Translations under genes and position numbers: made by a program | The notes under the pieces: model-generated | What the model was told of the DNA's origin: nothing | The model's database searches: none | Seen by the model: the letters and a program-made list of their open reading frames with translations, nothing else | Source of the DNA: Escherichia coli DSM 30083 = JCM 1649 = ATCC 11775 | Lineage (GTDB): Bacteria; Pseudomonadota; Gammaproteobacteria; Enterobacterales; Enterobacteriaceae | Length of the DNA: 64,000 nucleotides | Assembly (NCBI RefSeq): GCF_003697165.2 | Contig: NZ_CP033092.2 | Location: 372,001 to 436,000, forward strand | Direction of reading: 5' to 3' | Shown: positions 9,518 through 17,478 of the stretch, piece after piece | How positions within the stretch are numbered: the first letter of the stretch is position 1 | Layout of the letters: every line of letters starts with the position of its first letter

Positions 9518-10681
9518 ATGTTTGTAGAAGCATTGAAACGCCAGAATCCGGCGCTGATTTCCGCCGCACTAAGTTTGTGGCAGCAGGGCAAGATCGCCCC
9601 GGACAGTTGGGTGATCGACGTGGATCAAGTTCTGGAAAACGGCAAGCGGCTGATTGAGACGGCGCGGCTTTACGGCATTGAACTGTATCTGATGACCAAA
9701 CAATTCGGTCGTAATCCGTGGCTGGCAGAAAAACTGCTGGCTCTGGGCTACAGCGGCATTGTGGCGGTGGATTACAAAGAGGCGCGAGTCATGCGCCGCG
9801 CCGGTTTGCCGGTAGCGCATCAGGGGCATCTGGTACAAATCCCTTGTCATCAGGTTTCTGACGCCGTTGAACAGGGAACCGACGTCATCACTGTGTTTAC
9901 CCTCGACAAAGCGCGGGAAATTTCTGCGGCAGCGGTGAAGACCGGACGTGTGCAGTCTGTGCTGCTCAAAGTTTATAGCGACGATGATTTTCTTTATCCG
10001 GGGCAGGAGAGCGGTTTTGTACAGCATTCGCTGCACGAGGTGGTTGCTGAAATCCAGAATCTGCCGGGGCTACATTTGGCGGGACTTACCCATTTCCCTT
10101 GCCTGCTTTGGGATGAGGCTGCCGGGAAAGTTTTGCCGACACCGAATCTTCACACGCTGGTACAAGCACGGGATCAACTGGCGAAATCTGGTATTGCGAT
10201 TGAGCAACTGAACGCGCCTTCAGCGACCAGCTGCACGTCGCTGCCATTGCTGGCGGAATACGGTGTGACTCATACCGAACCCGGTCATGCGCTGACGGGT
10301 ACTATTCCGGCAAATCAACAGGGCGATCAGCCTGAACGTATCGCGATGCTCTGGTTAAGTGAAATCTCCCATCATTTCCGTGGCGACAGCTACTGCTACG
10401 GCGGCGGTTACTACCGTCGTGGTCACGCGCAACATGCGCTGGTGTTTACGCCAGAAAATCAAAGAATTACTGAAACATATCTCAACGCCGTTGATGACAG
10501 CAGTATCGACTACACCCTGCCGCTGGCAGGCGAGCATCCGGTAAGCAGTGCAGTGGTGCTCTGTTTTCGCACGCAGATTTTTATCACCCGTAGCGATGTG
10601 GTGCTGGTGTCCGGTATTCACCGTGGCGAACCAGAAATAGTTGGTCGTTATGACAGCCTCGGCAACCCTCTGGAGGCGTAA
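9518..10681 (+). CDS. yhfX: YhfX, fold-type III PLP enzyme
   Basis: 387-residue protein related to alanine racemases and D-threonine aldolases. The N-terminal TIM-barrel part starts at WVIDVDQVLENG, and the probable PLP Schiff-base lysine is in LMTKQFGRNP (near residue 67). A C-terminal beta domain carries HxxC-type metal-binding candidates typical of the D-threonine aldolase branch. It abuts yhfW with no gap (TAA immediately followed by ATG), so the two are probably translated together. The substrate is unknown; an amino acid or amino-alcohol is a reasonable guess. Confidence 0.82.
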   Translation: MFVEALKRQNPALISAALSLWQQGKIAPDSWVIDVDQVLENGKRLIETARLYGIELYLMTKQFGRNPWLAEKLLALGYSGIVAVDYKEARVMRRAGLPVAHQGHLVQIPCHQVSDAVEQGTDVITVFTLDKAREISAAAVKTGRVQSVLLKVYSDDDFLYPGQESGFVQHSLHEVVAEIQNLPGLHLAGLTHFPCLLWDEAAGKVLPTPNLHTLVQARDQLAKSGIAIEQLNAPSATSCTSLPLLAEYGVTHTEPGHALTGTIPANQQGDQPERIAMLWLSEISHHFRGDSYCYGGGYYRRGHAQHALVFTPENQRITETYLNAVDDSSIDYTLPLAGEHPVSSAVVLCFRTQIFITRSDVVLVSGIHRGEPEIVGRYDSLGNPLEA

Positions 10682-11908
10682 ATGGCGCGATTTGTGGTGT
10701 TAGTGATTGATAGCTTTGGCGTAGGGGCAATGAAAGATGTCACGTTGGTGCGTCCGCAGGATGCCGGGGCGAATACCTGTGGTCACATCCTGAGCCAGTT
10801 GCCGCATTTGCAGCTACCAACGCTGGAGACGCTGGGGCTAATCAACGCATTGGGTTATGCGCCTGGCGATATGCAGCCGTCAGACTCCTCCACCTGGGGC
10901 GTGGCGGAACTGCAACATGAAGGTGGCGATACCTTTATGGGGCATCAGGAGATTTTAGGTACGCGCCCATTACCGCCGCTGCGGATGCCCTTTCGTGATG
11001 TGATTGACCGTGTTGAGCAGGCATTAGTATCCGCCGGTTGGCAGGTGGAGCGTCGTGGCGATGATCTGCAATTTCTGTGGGTCAATCAGGCGGTTGCGAT
11101 TGGCGATAATCTCGAGGCGGATTTAGGCCAGGTCTATAACATCACCGCCAATCTCTCTGTGATCTCTTTTGACGACGCAATCAAAATGGGTCGTATTGTG
11201 CGTGAGCAGGTACAGGTCGGTCGGGTCATTACATTTGGCGGCCTGTTACCCGACAGTCAACGCATTCTCGATGCCGCAGAAAGCAAAGAAGGGCGCTTTA
11301 TTGGCATCAATGCGCCGCGTTCTGGCGCCTATGACAACGGTTTCCAGGTCGTACATATGGGCTACGGTGTTGATGAAAAAGTGCAGGTGCCGCAAAAACT
11401 GTATGAAGCGGGCGTGCCAACCGTGCTGGTGGGTAAGGTGGCAGATATCGTCAGCAATCCTTATGGCGTGAGCTGGCAAAACCTGGTGGATAGCCAGCGG
11501 ATTATGGATATCACCCTCAACGAATTTAACACCTATCCGACGGCGTTTATTTGTACCAATATCCAGGAAACCGACCTCGCTGGTCATGCAGAAGACGTCG
11601 CACGTTATGCCGAACGTTTGCAGGTCGTTGACCGTAACCTTGCCCGGCTTGTTGAGGCGATGCAGCCAGATGATTGCCTGGTCGTGATGGCGGATCACGG
11701 TAACGATCCGACCATTGGTCACAGCCACCATACCCGCGAAGTGGTGCCAGTGCTGGTTTATCAGCAAGGACTGGTCGCTACGCAGCTCGGTGTGCGCACC
11801 ACGCTTTCTGATGTGGGGGCTACAGTGTGTGAATTTTTCCGTGCGCCACCGCCACAAAATGGTCGCTCTTTTCTTTCCTCCTTCCGGTTTGCAGGAGACA
11901 CCCTATGA
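10682..11908 (+). CDS. yhfW: YhfW, phosphopentomutase-like metalloenzyme
   Basis: 408-residue member of the alkaline phosphatase superfamily, closely related in length and motifs to DeoB phosphopentomutase. The N-terminal metal motif VIDSFGVGAMKD and the C-terminal VMADHGNDPT match DeoB. The phosphoacceptor threonine segment (GGDTFMGHQE) is also recognisable. It may move phosphate within a sugar phosphate or amino-sugar phosphate made elsewhere in the cluster; that is inference. The stop overlaps the php start (ATGA). Confidence 0.82.
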   Translation: MARFVVLVIDSFGVGAMKDVTLVRPQDAGANTCGHILSQLPHLQLPTLETLGLINALGYAPGDMQPSDSSTWGVAELQHEGGDTFMGHQEILGTRPLPPLRMPFRDVIDRVEQALVSAGWQVERRGDDLQFLWVNQAVAIGDNLEADLGQVYNITANLSVISFDDAIKMGRIVREQVQVGRVITFGGLLPDSQRILDAAESKEGRFIGINAPRSGAYDNGFQVVHMGYGVDEKVQVPQKLYEAGVPTVLVGKVADIVSNPYGVSWQNLVDSQRIMDITLNEFNTYPTAFICTNIQETDLAGHAEDVARYAERLQVVDRNLARLVEAMQPDDCLVVMADHGNDPTIGHSHHTREVVPVLVYQQGLVATQLGVRTTLSDVGATVCEFFRAPPPQNGRSFLSSFRFAGDTL

Positions 11909-12783
11909 GTTTTGATCCGACGGGCTACACCCTTGCCCATGAGCATCTGCATATTGATCTTTCCGGCTTTAAAAACAACGTGGACTGCCGCCTTGATCAG
12001 TATGCGTTCATTTGCCAGGAGATGAACGACCTGATGGCCCGGGGCGTGCGTAATGTGATTGAGATGACCAACCGTTACATGGGGCGCAATGTGCAATTTA
12101 TGCTCGATGTAATGCGCGAAACCGGGATCAACGTGGTGGCCTGTACCGGTTATTACCAGGACGCGTTTTTCCCGGAACATGTGGCGACCCGCAGCGTGCA
12201 GGAACTGGCGCAGGAGATGGTCGATGAAATTGAGCAGGGTATCGATGGCACTGACCTGAAAGCCGGGATCATCGCGGAGATTGGCTCCAGCGAAGGGAAG
12301 ATTACGCCGCTGGAAGAGAAGGTGTTTATTGCCGCCGCGCTGGCACATAACCAGACCGGACGCCCGATCTCCACGCATACGTCGTTCAGCACGATGGGGC
12401 TGGAGCAACTGGCTCTGTTGCAAGCCCACGGAGTTGATCTTTCGCGCGTCACCGTCGGCCACTGCGATCTGAAAGACAATCTCGACAACATTTTGAAGAT
12501 GATCGATCTCGGCGCGTATGTGCAGTTCGACACCATCGGCAAGAACAGTTACTACCCGGACGAAAAGCGCATTGCGATGCTCCATGCGCTACGTGACCGT
12601 GGGTTGCTGAACCGCGTCATGCTGTCGATGGATATTACGCGGCGCTCTCATTTAAAAGCCAACGGTGGTTATGGCTATGACTTTTTATTGACCACCTTTA
12701 TTCCGCAATTGCGCCAGTCAGGATTCAGTCAGGCCGATGTGGATGTGATGTTACGTGAAAATCCCTCTCAATTTTTCCAATAA
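11905..12783 (+). CDS. php: Php, phosphotriesterase homology protein
   Basis: 292-residue amidohydrolase-superfamily protein with a binuclear metal site. Visible ligands are H12 and H14 (LAHEHLH), E125 (IAEIGSS), H158 (STHTSF), H186 (TVGHCD) and D243 (SMDIT). Bacterial phosphotriesterases have a carboxylated lysine where this protein has E125. The E. coli protein is known to lack notable phosphotriesterase activity, so the natural substrate, perhaps a lactone or phospho-ester, is open. It overlaps yhfW by 4 nt. Confidence 0.9.
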   Translation: MSFDPTGYTLAHEHLHIDLSGFKNNVDCRLDQYAFICQEMNDLMARGVRNVIEMTNRYMGRNVQFMLDVMRETGINVVACTGYYQDAFFPEHVATRSVQELAQEMVDEIEQGIDGTDLKAGIIAEIGSSEGKITPLEEKVFIAAALAHNQTGRPISTHTSFSTMGLEQLALLQAHGVDLSRVTVGHCDLKDNLDNILKMIDLGAYVQFDTIGKNSYYPDEKRIAMLHALRDRGLLNRVMLSMDITRRSHLKANGGYGYDFLLTTFIPQLRQSGFSQADVDVMLRENPSQFFQ

Positions 12784-12793
12784 GGACAGACTC

Positions 12794-13147
12794 ATGAAAA
12801 AGATTGGCGTTGCAGGCTTACAGCGTGAGCAGATTAAAAAAACCATTGAAGCGACGGCTCCTGGCTGTTTTGAAGTTTTCATTCACAACGACATGGAAGC
12901 GGCAATGAAAGTGAAATCCGGGCAACTGGATTACTACATCGGTGCGTGTAATACCGGTGCGGGCGCGGCATTGTCGATTGCTATCGCGGTGATTGGCTAT
13001 AACAAAAGTTGCACCATTGCCAAGCCGGGCATTAAAGCGAAAGACGAACATATCGCCAAAATGATCGCTGAAGGAAAAGTGGCGTTTGGCCTTTCCGTTG
13101 AGCACGTTGAACACGCGATTCCGATGCTGATTAACCATCTGAAATAA
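12794..13147 (+). CDS. yhfU: YhfU, small conserved protein of the yhf cluster
   Basis: 117 residues from the ATG at 12794, which has AAGGACAGA just before it. An upstream in-frame ATG at 12755 lies inside php and is less likely. The sequence has a glycine-rich loop (GACNTGAGAALS) in an alternating alpha/beta pattern. It belongs to a DUF2620-type family. It sits 11 nt before the membrane protein YhfT and may be its soluble partner, by analogy with small PTS IIB-like subunits; that is conjecture. Function is unknown. Confidence 0.75.
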   Translation: MKKIGVAGLQREQIKKTIEATAPGCFEVFIHNDMEAAMKVKSGQLDYYIGACNTGAGAALSIAIAVIGYNKSCTIAKPGIKAKDEHIAKMIAEGKVAFGLSVEHVEHAIPMLINHLK

Positions 13148-13158
13148 AAGGCACGACT

Positions 13159-14463
13159 ATGGATCTGTATATTCAGATTATCGTGGTGGCGTGCCTGACG
13201 GGTATGACATCGCTTCTGGCGCATCGCTCGGCGGCCGTTTTTCATGACGGTATCCGCCCGATCCTGCCACAACTGATTGAAGGCTATATGAACCGTCGCG
13301 AGGCGGGGAGTATCGCTTTTGGTCTGAGCATTGGTTTTGTGGCCTCGGTGGGGATCTCTTTTACCCTGAAAAACGGGCTGCTCAACGCATGGTTACTCTT
13401 TCTTCCTACCGATATCCTCGGCGTACTGGCGATAAACAGCCTGATGGCGTTTGGTCTTGGTGCTATCTGGGGAATATTGATCCTCACCTGTCTGTTGCCA
13501 GTAAACCAGCTGCTGACCGCGCTACCGGTGGATGTATTAGGTAGCCTGGGGGAATTAAGCTCGCCGGTGGTTTCAGCTTTTGCACTGTTCCCGTTGGTGG
13601 CGATTTTCTACCAGTTTGGCTGGAAGCAAAGTCTGATCGCCGCCGTGGTGGTACTGATGACTCGTGTGGTGGTAGTGCGCTATTCCCCACATCTTAACCC
13701 TGAATCCATCGAAATCTTTATTGGCATGGTGATGCTGCTGGGGATCGCAATAACTCATGACCTGCGTCATCGTGATGAAAATGATATCGATGCCAGCGGT
13801 ATGTCGGTGTTTGAAGAGCGTACATCACGGATTATCAAAAACTTACCGTATATCGCCATCGTGGGTGCATTGATTGCTGCCGTTGCCAGCATGAAGATTT
13901 TCGCCGGTAGTGAAGTGTCGATCTTCACACTGGAGAAAGCGTACTCCGCAGGCGTAACGCCGGAACAATCGCAAACACTAATCAACCAGGCGGCACTGGC
14001 AGAATTTATGCGCGGGCTGGGTTTTGTGCCGTTGATTGCCACCACGGCGTTAGCCACCGGTGTGTATGCAGTTGCGGGCTTTACCTTTGTTTATGCGGTG
14101 GGCTATCTCTCGCCGAATCCGATGGTTGCAGCGGTATTAGGCGCAGTGGTTATTTCGGCGGAAGTCTTGCTGCTTCGTTCGATCGGCAAATGGTTGGGGC
14201 GCTACCCGTCGGTACGTAATGCGTCGGATAACATCCGTAACGCCATGAATATGCTGATGGAAGTGGCGTTGCTGGTCGGTTCGATCTTTGCAGCAATCAA
14301 AATGGCGGGCTATACCGGATTCTCTATCGCGGTTGCCATTTACTTCCTCAACGAATCCCTGGGCCGTCCGGTACAGAAAATGGCGGCACCGGTCGTAGCA
14401 GTAATGATCACCGGCATCCTGCTGAATGTTCTTTACTGGCTTGGCCTGTTCGTTCCGGCTTAA
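13159..14463 (+). CDS. yhfT: YhfT, predicted inner-membrane transporter
   Basis: 434-residue, strongly hydrophobic protein with about ten to twelve predicted membrane segments. The C-terminal half has small-residue-rich helices (TTALATGVYAVAGFTFVYAVG). It is probably the uptake or export route for the substrate of the yhf enzymes, because it is the only polytopic membrane protein in the cluster. No assignment to a well-characterised transporter family is possible from the sequence alone. yhfS follows after 11 nt. Confidence 0.78.
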   Translation: MDLYIQIIVVACLTGMTSLLAHRSAAVFHDGIRPILPQLIEGYMNRREAGSIAFGLSIGFVASVGISFTLKNGLLNAWLLFLPTDILGVLAINSLMAFGLGAIWGILILTCLLPVNQLLTALPVDVLGSLGELSSPVVSAFALFPLVAIFYQFGWKQSLIAAVVVLMTRVVVVRYSPHLNPESIEIFIGMVMLLGIAITHDLRHRDENDIDASGMSVFEERTSRIIKNLPYIAIVGALIAAVASMKIFAGSEVSIFTLEKAYSAGVTPEQSQTLINQAALAEFMRGLGFVPLIATTALATGVYAVAGFTFVYAVGYLSPNPMVAAVLGAVVISAEVLLLRSIGKWLGRYPSVRNASDNIRNAMNMLMEVALLVGSIFAAIKMAGYTGFSIAVAIYFLNESLGRPVQKMAAPVVAVMITGILLNVLYWLGLFVPA

Positions 14464-14474
14464 GGAAGGCACCT

Positions 14475-15560
14475 ATGAAGACGTTTCCTCTGCAAAGCCT
14501 GACGCTTATTGAGGCGCAGCAAAAGCAGTTTGCGCTGGTGGACACGATTTGCCGTCATTTTCCTGGCTGCGAGTTTCTTACCTGCGGTGATTTGGGCTTA
14601 ACGCCGGGGCTAAATCAGCCCCGCATTACCCAGCGTGTGGAACAGGTGCTGGCTGACGCGTTTCACGCACAGGCCGCGGCGCTGGTACAGGGCGCGGGTA
14701 CTGGCGCGATCCGTGCGGCACTGGCGGCTTTGCTCAAATCGGGGCAGCGTCTTCTGGTGCATGACGCGCCTGTTTACCCGACGACACGGGTTATTATTGA
14801 GCAGATGGGGCTAACGCTCATTACGGCTGATTTCAATGATCTGTCGGCACTGAAGCAGGTTGTTGACGAGCAACAACCTGATGCAGCGCTGGTGCAGCAT
14901 ACGCGCCAGCAGCCGCAGGACCGCTATGTGCTGGCAGACGTGCTGGCAACGTTGCGCGCGGCAGGTGTTCCAGCGTTAACCGATGACAACTATGCGGTGA
15001 TGAAGGTAGCGCGAATCGGCTGCGAATGCGGGGCGAATGTGTCGACATTTTCCTGCTTCAAGCTATTTGGGCCAGAGGGCGTTGGTGCGGTGGTAGGCGA
15101 TGCCGATGTTATTAGCCGGATTCGCGCCACGCTCTATTCCGGCGGCAGTCAGATTCAGGGGGCGCAGGCATTAGAGGTGTTGCGTGGTCTGGTGCTCGCG
15201 CCAGTGATGCACGCGGTGCAGGCGGGGGTATCTGAACGGTTGCTGGCTTTGCTTAACGGCGGCGCGGTGGCGGAAGTGAAAAGCGCCGTCATTGCCAATG
15301 CACAGTCGAAGGTATTGATTGTGGAGTTTCATCAGCCGATTGCCGCCAGAGTGCTGGAAGAGGCGCAGAAACTCGGTGCCTTGCCTTACCCGGTTGGTGC
15401 AGAGTCAAAATATGAAATCCCGCCGCTCTTTTATCGACTTTCCGGAACGTTTCGCCAGGCGAATCCGCAGTTAGAACATTGCGCGATTCGCATTAACCCA
15501 AATCGCAGCGGTGAAGAGACGATATTGCGGATCTTGCGTGAAAGTATTGCCAGCATTTAA
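14475..15560 (+). CDS. yhfS: YhfS, fold-type I PLP enzyme (aminotransferase/lyase-like)
   Basis: 361-residue protein of the aspartate-aminotransferase fold. The PLP-anchoring lysine is probably in FSCFKLFGPEG, and the preceding LTDDNYAV supplies the aspartate that contacts the pyridine nitrogen. The GAGTGAIRAAL segment near residue 75 forms the phosphate cup. It is the last gene of the cluster, so the operon ends with a second PLP enzyme beside YhfX. The reaction is unknown; transamination, C-S lyase or desulfurase-type chemistry are options. Confidence 0.82.
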   Translation: MKTFPLQSLTLIEAQQKQFALVDTICRHFPGCEFLTCGDLGLTPGLNQPRITQRVEQVLADAFHAQAAALVQGAGTGAIRAALAALLKSGQRLLVHDAPVYPTTRVIIEQMGLTLITADFNDLSALKQVVDEQQPDAALVQHTRQQPQDRYVLADVLATLRAAGVPALTDDNYAVMKVARIGCECGANVSTFSCFKLFGPEGVGAVVGDADVISRIRATLYSGGSQIQGAQALEVLRGLVLAPVMHAVQAGVSERLLALLNGGAVAEVKSAVIANAQSKVLIVEFHQPIAARVLEEAQKLGALPYPVGAESKYEIPPLFYRLSGTFRQANPQLEHCAIRINPNRSGEETILRILRESIASI

Positions 15561-15601
15561 TCGTTGTAAACGATATTTTTGAAAAGAATGCAGAAACAAA
15601 T

Positions 15602-15627
15602 ACGCCCTCGGATAACTCCGAGGGCGT
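15602..15627 (-). terminator. Stem-loop between yhfS and yhfL
   Basis: CGCCCTCGGA pairs with TCCGAGGGCG around TAAC, and flanking A/T extends it to 11 bp. Read on the - strand the stem is followed by ATTTGTTTCTG, so it best fits a weak terminator for yhfL. On the + strand there is no T-run behind it. The position between convergent genes suits a shared terminator. Confidence 0.6.
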
Positions 15628-15667
15628 CAGGCAATTAAACCGGCGTTAGCCGATTTCTGTCAGAGAC

Positions 15668-15835
15668 TTACTGTGCAGTCGGACCGCAACCGCCAATGAT
15701 TTTAGAAATAGAAATAGCCGGGTGCAGCAGGTAGTCGTAAGAGCAGTTCTTATCACGGTTTTCAATATGACCAGTACATGCAGTTAACGTAGCCAGTACT
15801 GCGCCTACCAGTGCAACTTTAATAAATTTGTTCAT
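15668..15835 (-). CDS. yhfL: YhfL, small predicted lipoprotein (55 aa)
   Basis: This tiny gene encodes a 55-residue protein that starts MNKFIKVALVG. A short signal peptide ends in the lipobox LTAC, placing the lipid-modified cysteine at C20. The mature part is about 36 residues and contains two more cysteines (C31 and C50), which could form a disulfide. It is monocistronic, on the - strand, between yhfS and cysG. The function is unknown. Size, lipobox and gene position match E. coli YhfL. Confidence 0.88.
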   Translation of the reverse strand: MNKFIKVALVGAVLATLTACTGHIENRDKNCSYDYLLHPAISISKIIGGCGPTAQ

Positions 15836-16053
15836 TTACATTCCCTATGTATTATATATTAATTAATATTCATTGATTATATGAATATAAGCAGACTGCT
15901 CATTAAGAACGATACAGGAATATTCAATTAGCGTCAGTAAGCGATTGACTTAATTTTGTAAGTCGCTGTAACGGTGAATATAACCCATTAGCAGACAATA
16001 TTTATTAAGGGGTTATGTTTTTATCTGCTGAATATATAAAGAGAGTTGTAAAC
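15836..16053 (-). promoter_or_regulatory. AT-rich upstream region of yhfL
   Basis: About 220 bp without a gene, running to the cysG terminator. It is AT-rich and contains an 8-bp inverted repeat (ATATTCAT at 15866-15873, ATGAATAT at 15881-15888) about 30 bp upstream of the yhfL start. This could be an operator or part of the promoter. I could not assign -10 or -35 boxes firmly. Confidence 0.35.
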
Positions 16054-16077
16054 GAAAAAGGCCAGACTTCTCTGGCC
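16054..16077 (-). terminator. Intrinsic terminator after cysG
   Basis: Read on the - strand, GGCCAGA-GAAG-TCTGGCC is followed by TTTTTCG. It ends the nirBDC-cysG operon just beyond the cysG stop. Confidence 0.85.
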
Positions 16078-16086
16078 CTGGTTAAA

Positions 16087-17460
16087 TTAATGGTTAGAGA
16101 ACCAGTTCAATTTATCGCGCAGGCCAACAACCCGACCAATAATAATTAGCGATGGACTGTTCATTTGCTGCGCCAGTTCGCCCAGCTGCGTGAGCGTACC
16201 GTCAATCACGCGCTGCGTGACTGCCGTTCCGTTTTCGACAATTGCCACCGGCATTTCACCAGGCATACCGTATTCAATCAGCTTTTGCTGAATAGTTGCA
16301 GCCTGATTCAGCCCCATATAGAACACCAGCGTCTGTTTTTCTGCCGCCAGGTTTTCCCAGTCCAGCTCGCCACCGGTTTTTAAGTGTCCGGTAATTAAGC
16401 GTACGCTCTGGGCATAATCGCGATGCGTGAGCGGAATACCCGAATAGGCAGAGCAACCAGAAGCTGCGGTAATACCCGGAACCACCGAGAACGGAATACC
16501 CGCGTTGCACAGTGTTTCCAGCTCTTCTCCGCCACGCCCGAAAATAAACGGATCGCCGCCTTTCAGACGCACCACGCGTTTACCTTTTTGCGCTTCCCGC
16601 AGCAAGATCTGGTTAATCTCTTCCTGCGGTACGCAGTGGTATCCCGCGCGTTTGCCGACGAAAACGCGATCAGCATCGCGGCGTATCAGATTCATAATAT
16701 CGTCAGAAACCAGACGGTCGTAGACCACCACATCTGCCTGCTGAATTTGTTGCAGACCTTTCAGTGTCAGCAGCCCGGCATCGCCCGGACCTGCACCAAC
16801 CAGCACCACTTCACCGCGATGGTCGAGCGGTTCATTGATTAACTGTTCGGTGGTTTCAGTAATGGCTTTCTGATCGTTGTTGGCCAGCGACTGCGCCAGG
16901 CGGTCGTTAACGAACAATTTCTCCCAGAAACGGCGACGCTCACCCATCGTGGCGAACTGCTGTTTTACTCGCCCGCGTAATTGCCCGGCGTATTTCGCTA
17001 CCTGGCCCAGATGTAACGGCAGCAGTGATTCGAGTTTTTCGCGCAACAGGCGCGCCAGAACCGGAGAAGTACCGCCAGAGGATACCGCTACCATGAGCGG
17101 TGAGCGGTCAATAATCGACGGCATAATAAAGCTGGCGGCTTTCGGCGCATCGACCACGTTACAGAAGATACGACGAGATTCAGCGGCTTCGCTGACGCGC
17201 TGGTTAAGCGCGTCATCATCTGTCGCTGCAATCGCCAGCCAGCAGGTGTCGAGAAGGCTTTCATCAAATGGCCCTTCGACGAGGGTTAACATGCCTGCAT
17301 CTGCCCATGCGGTGAACTGTGGAATAAACGCTAATGCATTCACCGTTAAGCGAGCGCCTGCGTCTAACAGCAACCTTGCTTTGCGTTCCGCGACATCACC
17401 ACCGCCGACAATCAGACAGTCGCGATCGCGTAATTGGCAAAATATAGGCAAATGATCCAC
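16087..17460 (-). CDS. cysG: Siroheme synthase CysG
   Basis: Trifunctional enzyme of 457 residues. The N-terminal part (about 1-150, GGGDVAERKARLLLDAGA) is an NAD-dependent dehydrogenase/ferrochelatase. The C-terminal part (from about 215, VVLVGAGPGDAGLLTLKG) is uroporphyrinogen III methyltransferase. Together they turn uroporphyrinogen III into siroheme, the cofactor of NirB and of sulfite reductase. It lies 18 nt after nirC, as the last gene of the nir operon, so cofactor supply is coupled to nitrite reductase synthesis. Confidence 0.97.
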   Translation of the reverse strand: MDHLPIFCQLRDRDCLIVGGGDVAERKARLLLDAGARLTVNALAFIPQFTAWADAGMLTLVEGPFDESLLDTCWLAIAATDDDALNQRVSEAAESRRIFCNVVDAPKAASFIMPSIIDRSPLMVAVSSGGTSPVLARLLREKLESLLPLHLGQVAKYAGQLRGRVKQQFATMGERRRFWEKLFVNDRLAQSLANNDQKAITETTEQLINEPLDHRGEVVLVGAGPGDAGLLTLKGLQQIQQADVVVYDRLVSDDIMNLIRRDADRVFVGKRAGYHCVPQEEINQILLREAQKGKRVVRLKGGDPFIFGRGGEELETLCNAGIPFSVVPGITAASGCSAYSGIPLTHRDYAQSVRLITGHLKTGGELDWENLAAEKQTLVFYMGLNQAATIQQKLIEYGMPGEMPVAIVENGTAVTQRVIDGTLTQLGELAQQMNSPSLIIIGRVVGLRDKLNWFSNH

Positions 17461-17478
17461 GTAAAAACCCCTTAGTAA

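Noticed and set aside
15602..15627. REP element after yhfS
   Set aside because: The stem (CGCCCTCGGA) does not match the REP core; it is treated as a terminator-like stem.
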